A stretch of 35,404 nucleotides of DNA from Bacteroidia bacterium (lineage in GTDB: Bacteria > Bacteroidota > Bacteroidia > B-17B0 > Aurantibacillaceae). This document shows, one piece after another, positions 32,623 to 35,404 of the stretch. The DNA is taken from NCBI GenBank assembly GCA_020846335.1, contig JADLED010000172.1, forward strand, positions 1 to 35,404. The letters run 5' to 3'. How positions within the stretch are numbered: position 1 is the first letter of the stretch; every line of letters begins with the position of its first letter. The notes under the pieces are model-generated. The model made no database searches. It was not told the DNA's origin and saw nothing but the letters and a program-made list of their open reading frames with translations. Position numbers and translations under genes: made by a program.

Positions 32623-33254
32623 ACTCCTATTGAGATTAAAATATTCGTTGTAAAATTTAAAAATTGGTGTAAACCCCAAAAAATGTAAGCAGTGGTTTGT
32701 GTGCTCTTTCTTAAAAAATCCATATTCATAAACAACATAAAAACACCACTGAAGTATATCAGAAAAGAAAGATTTATCCAATAAGAATAAAGCTTTGTTG
32801 GTTCTTTCACATTGTCATCCATTTGCAATTTGTACATAAATGCACCCGATAGAACTATAATAATAGCGGCTTCGATAGTGCGTACTATTGTGTCCGCTTC
32901 ACTAAATTTATTAAAAGCAATAAAAGTCAATGCTGCAAAAAGCAAAAAGATTAAATAAAGAAAGAGTGTTAGAATTTTGCTGCGTCTAGCCAAGTATAGG
33001 GTATAATAAATGTAGCATATTAAGCCACATTCGACAATAGTAAAAGAATTATATAATATGTTAGAGCCTAGCTCATTTTGTAAAAGTAGCAAGCCTATAC
33101 CTTCAACCGTTATGCAAATAATCAAGTATAAGAACAAGGCTCGCAATGTCAAATTGAGAGCCTTGATTCTAATAATACAAATTAAGATGGGAATGAAAGT
33201 ACTTAAAGCTGCTATCGTTCCTAAAGAATTATATAACTCTGACAAATTCATCAA
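32598..33254 (-). CDS. Multi-TM protein upstream of the histidine kinase
   Basis: 218 residues with six or seven hydrophobic helices: LGTIAALSTFIPILICII, LFLYLIICITVEGIGLLLL, ILYNSFTIVECGLICYIYYTL, TLFLYLIFLLFAALTFIAF, IIIVLSGAFMYKL, YSYWINLSFLIYFSGVFMLF and the last TTAYIFWGLHQFLNFTTNIL. No soluble domain. It is translationally packed between the 33251 small protein and the kinase, which itself lacks a sensor domain. A split sensor or membrane module for the kinase is the simplest reading. No catalytic motif recognised. Confidence 0.75.
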   Translation of the reverse strand: MMNLSELYNSLGTIAALSTFIPILICIIRIKALNLTLRALFLYLIICITVEGIGLLLLQNELGSNILYNSFTIVECGLICYIYYTLYLARRSKILTLFLYLIFLLFAALTFIAFNKFSEADTIVRTIEAAIIIVLSGAFMYKLQMDDNVKEPTKLYSYWINLSFLIYFSGVFMLFMNMDFLRKSTQTTAYIFWGLHQFLNFTTNILISIGVWKLKPKY

Positions 33255-33559
33255 GAATTTAAAGAATTAACAGAACCCTTATACGGAGGGCTTAAAAATG
33301 ATTTATCGCCAATTAAGCCTTCAAATAAATCATTTTCATTCGCATCAACACCAACAACAACTAACTGGTCGCTACCATCCGCTTTATTAGCGTAGTAGAC
33401 CCTTACACCAACGCAATTTGGCTGTGCGAGTAAGTCTGTTAATATTTTTCTGCCAAAATAGCCCCCAAGGGTTTGGCCGGGGTGCGCATTCCTGTAGTTT
33501 GCTGTAAGCTCACTTGCTTCCTGCAAGGTAATTGCCTGGTCTTCGTTTCCTGTAAACAT
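33251..33559 (-). CDS. Small conserved-type protein of the signalling cluster
   Basis: 102 residues, soluble, no signal. It contains GGYFGRKILTDLLAQPNCVGVRVYYANKADGSDQLVVVGVDANENDLFEGLIGD and a short SPPYKG end. This pattern (GxxFG..I...LLAQP.CVG.R.YY, then LVVVGVDANxNDL) is one I have seen as small Bacteroidota proteins of unknown function. The DANEND stretch could bind a metal but is not a proven EF hand. Its stop overlaps the multi-TM gene start by four bases. It probably heads the leftward cluster. Confidence 0.7.
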   Translation of the reverse strand: MFTGNEDQAITLQEASELTANYRNAHPGQTLGGYFGRKILTDLLAQPNCVGVRVYYANKADGSDQLVVVGVDANENDLFEGLIGDKSFLSPPYKGSVNSLNS

Positions 33560-33714
33560 AAAATAATAAATTTAATTGGTTGGTGTTAAATATAAAACGA
33601 AAAAACGGGTAATAAAAGAGGTGCTAACTTTCCAAAGACCTAATAGCCCTTATGTTGTTTAGCATATATATTAGGTAATATCATACTAACATAAATATTA
33701 GTTTCAATTAATTT

Positions 33715-34368
33715 CTAATCATTTTCATTTGCAATTCGGTTGCGGATTGCGTACTTAACTAAATCAACCAAACTCGCACTTCCTGTTTTTTCCATTAATT
33801 GTTTTTTATGATAACGGAAGGTTGAAAGTTCGATTTCCAGGTTTGTAGAAATTTCTTTTTGACTAAGTCCTTTGCATATTTCTTTGAGCACTTCCACTTC
33901 TCTTACAGACAATTTCGTATCCTCAATAATATAGTGCAGTTTCTTATTTTCAGCAAGGCGTTCTAAAATACTTACTGAAATAGGGTCTTTAAAATAAAAG
34001 CCTTCTTTGTAAACTTCTCTTATTACTTTTAAAAGTTCATCTGAGTCTGTTCCCTTTTTCATAAACGCAGAAGCCCCGTTAATTATGACATCCGTCACAA
34101 CATAGTCAAAATAATCCATGCTCAAAACAATTACCTTAATTGAAGGATAATCACGTTTTATTAAACCTAATGCTTCGTGTCCGTCCATTAAGGGCATCCT
34201 TAAATCAAGCAAAACAATATCTGGTCTTACATCTTTTAGAAGTTCTAATAGTTCAATTCCGTTAATGGCTATGCCTAGTATTTTCATATTCTCATCTTCC
34301 AATAAACTGGCTAAACCTTGAGCGAATACTTTATGGTCGTCGGCTAGTACTAATTTTATTTTTTTCAT
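33715..34368 (-). CDS. Second LuxR-type response regulator
   Basis: 217 residues. Receiver domain: acidic pair LADDH (9-12), phosphoacceptor Asp55 in VLLDLRMPL, and Thr/Ser- and Lys-type switch positions (VLSMDYFD; AFMKKGTD). C-terminal LuxR helix-turn-helix, LSVREVEVLKEICKGLSQKEISTNLEIELSTFRYHKKQLMEKT. It has no kinase gene directly adjacent and is separated by 155 bp from the kinase cluster. It may share the same kinase or act as a stand-alone partner. It is leftward, with a shared intergenic region to the divergent 34522 gene. Confidence 0.92.
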   Translation of the reverse strand: MKKIKLVLADDHKVFAQGLASLLEDENMKILGIAINGIELLELLKDVRPDIVLLDLRMPLMDGHEALGLIKRDYPSIKVIVLSMDYFDYVVTDVIINGASAFMKKGTDSDELLKVIREVYKEGFYFKDPISVSILERLAENKKLHYIIEDTKLSVREVEVLKEICKGLSQKEISTNLEIELSTFRYHKKQLMEKTGSASLVDLVKYAIRNRIANEND

Positions 34369-34437
34369 GCAAACTAAATTTTTGCGAATTATATAAATGG
34401 ATTATTTGCCTTGCAAAATAGGTAATATTCTAAACTA

Positions 34438-34468
34438 AAACACCTATCACAAAAGATAGGTGTTTTTT
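34438..34468 (+). terminator. Terminator-like hairpin in a divergent intergenic region
   Basis: AACACCTATC pairs with GATAGGTGTT around a six-base loop and a T run follows on the plus strand. It lies 54 bp before the 34522 start, upstream of both divergent genes, so it would not end a known upstream gene. It may be an attenuator, or end an unannotated short transcript. Confidence 0.7.
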
Positions 34469-34521
34469 AAATTTATAGTGCTTATTTTTACATCACCTCA
34501 CCCAAGGAAAAATTTATCAAC

Positions 34522-35404
34522 ATGGAAAATAATTTATCAGTACGTAGTTTAGAAACAATTTTTTTAGGTTACTCCCCATTTTGGGAAGGTTGGATTAAAC
34601 AACAATGTAATTCTTTGCTCCTTCGGGATATAAGGCTATTAAATGCAAGGTTCAAGTACAATACAACTACAAAGTACACTCAGGTTATTCCTAACTCCAC
34701 AATTAAACGTTTGGAATCAGACTTGTCTTTTTATAAAAAGTGGGCTGTAGCTCAATTTAAAACGGAATTAAAAAATCTTTTTAGCAGTGGCTCTCTTAGT
34801 CTTGTTTATTTTGAATCAATAGAAGGTTTACCCTTAGACAAGGAGCTTATAGAAATCTTAAAACGTTTCGGTAAACATACAGTGCCACAAATAATTGATG
34901 AATTAAGTGAGAGCGTACTTAGTGGCAAGTTGTATTTTGAAAACATACTAAAGTTTAAAGAAAGATTAAACGAAATTGAAAATTCTAACAAAATGAAAAC
35001 AACAGCCTTGGAGCTTAAAAAGTCTTTCGCTTGTTATGCTCCTTTTTGGGAAGAGTGGTTAAATTATTCCTTCAACACTCTAACAATCGAAGAGATAGAT
35101 GTAATAAACAAAATGGTAATTATGGGTTTCAACATCCAAACACATTTAATTAATGAGTCAGAAATAGAATTAATTGTTGTTAAACTTAAAAAGTCACATT
35201 CAGCCTATATATCCTGGGCTATAATGAAGTTTGAATTTATGCTTATAAAAATGTTTGATGTAGATGCTTTGGAAGACTGTTTTGAAACGCCTATCAAACA
35301 ATTAAGTATAGATAAGCCTCTGAAAGATATTTTATTGCGGTTTGGAATTCCTACTCTGAATTTACTTTTTGAACATAGAAACAAAAGTAAATTGGCAAAC
35401 GGTA
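34522..35404 (+). CDS. Internally duplicated protein, 3' end cut by window
   Basis: At least 294 residues; the frame is still open at the window edge. Two halves, about residues 10-130 and 165-285, align with period 155 residues: YSPFWEGWIKQQ / YAPFWEEWLNYS, followed by similar helical segments, then ILKRFGKHTVPQIIDE / ILLRFGIPTLNLLFE. The repeat is helical and hydrophobic-charged with no TM or signal. No known family. A possible promoter is TTATTTTTA just after the preceding hairpin. The gene is divergent from the response regulator, which may control it. Confidence 0.75.
   Translation, partial: MENNLSVRSLETIFLGYSPFWEGWIKQQCNSLLLRDIRLLNARFKYNTTTKYTQVIPNSTIKRLESDLSFYKKWAVAQFKTELKNLFSSGSLSLVYFESIEGLPLDKELIEILKRFGKHTVPQIIDELSESVLSGKLYFENILKFKERLNEIENSNKMKTTALELKKSFACYAPFWEEWLNYSFNTLTIEEIDVINKMVIMGFNIQTHLINESEIELIVVKLKKSHSAYISWAIMKFEFMLIKMFDVDALEDCFETPIKQLSIDKPLKDILLRFGIPTLNLLFEHRNKSKLANG

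Overview
The window comes from a member of the Bacteroidota. Visible support: the -7 promoter motif TAnnTTTG in front of pyrG, a tRNA gene and several other genes; start codons without strong Shine-Dalgarno sequences; and host genes typical of the phylum (SPOR-domain envelope protein, lipoprotein with an LNSC lipobox, LuxR-type response regulators with a DesK/NarX-like kinase). Genus cannot be read from the sequence.

Layout. 1-3490 is chromosomal: the end of a SPOR-domain protein, pyrG, rimM and tRNA-Ser(GCT). Immediately after the tRNA a large integrated element begins. Its leftward operon (5712 to 3378) encodes a short resolvase-like protein lacking the catalytic serine, an 82-residue protein, and a large serine recombinase whose reading frame runs backwards through the tRNA. 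At 5.7-10.5 kb lie regulatory or replication-type genes and long non-coding stretches, with an array of about ten 11-bp repeats, two paralogous small helix-turn-helix proteins, and a triplicated promoter-like repeat that carries two 22-residue peptide genes.

From 10658 to 22484 one long rightward gene series looks like a virion and lysis module. It has many single-TM proteins, a transglutaminase-like protein, a candidate small major capsid protein followed by three small beta-rich proteins, an annexin-like repeat protein, a peptidoglycan-binding protein, an amidase, an L,D-transpeptidase-like enzyme, holin-like proteins and a trimeric-fibre-like protein. No terminase, portal, tape-measure or tail gene is visible. 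My reading is that this is a tailless, probably membrane-containing provirus (double-jelly-roll or related capsid); this is an inference, not proven by homology here. A second block (22551-28100) holds two DNA methyltransferases and an 1147-residue RadA/RecA-like ATPase protein, followed by a leftward ParB-like gene.

From about 30 kb onward are genes of unclear affiliation: a small hypothetical, a collagen-like lipoprotein, and a signalling cluster (multi-TM protein, histidine kinase, two LuxR-type response regulators). The last gene encodes an internally duplicated protein cut off by the window edge. The right attachment site was not found, so the right boundary of the element is unknown; 29637 is used as a provisional limit.
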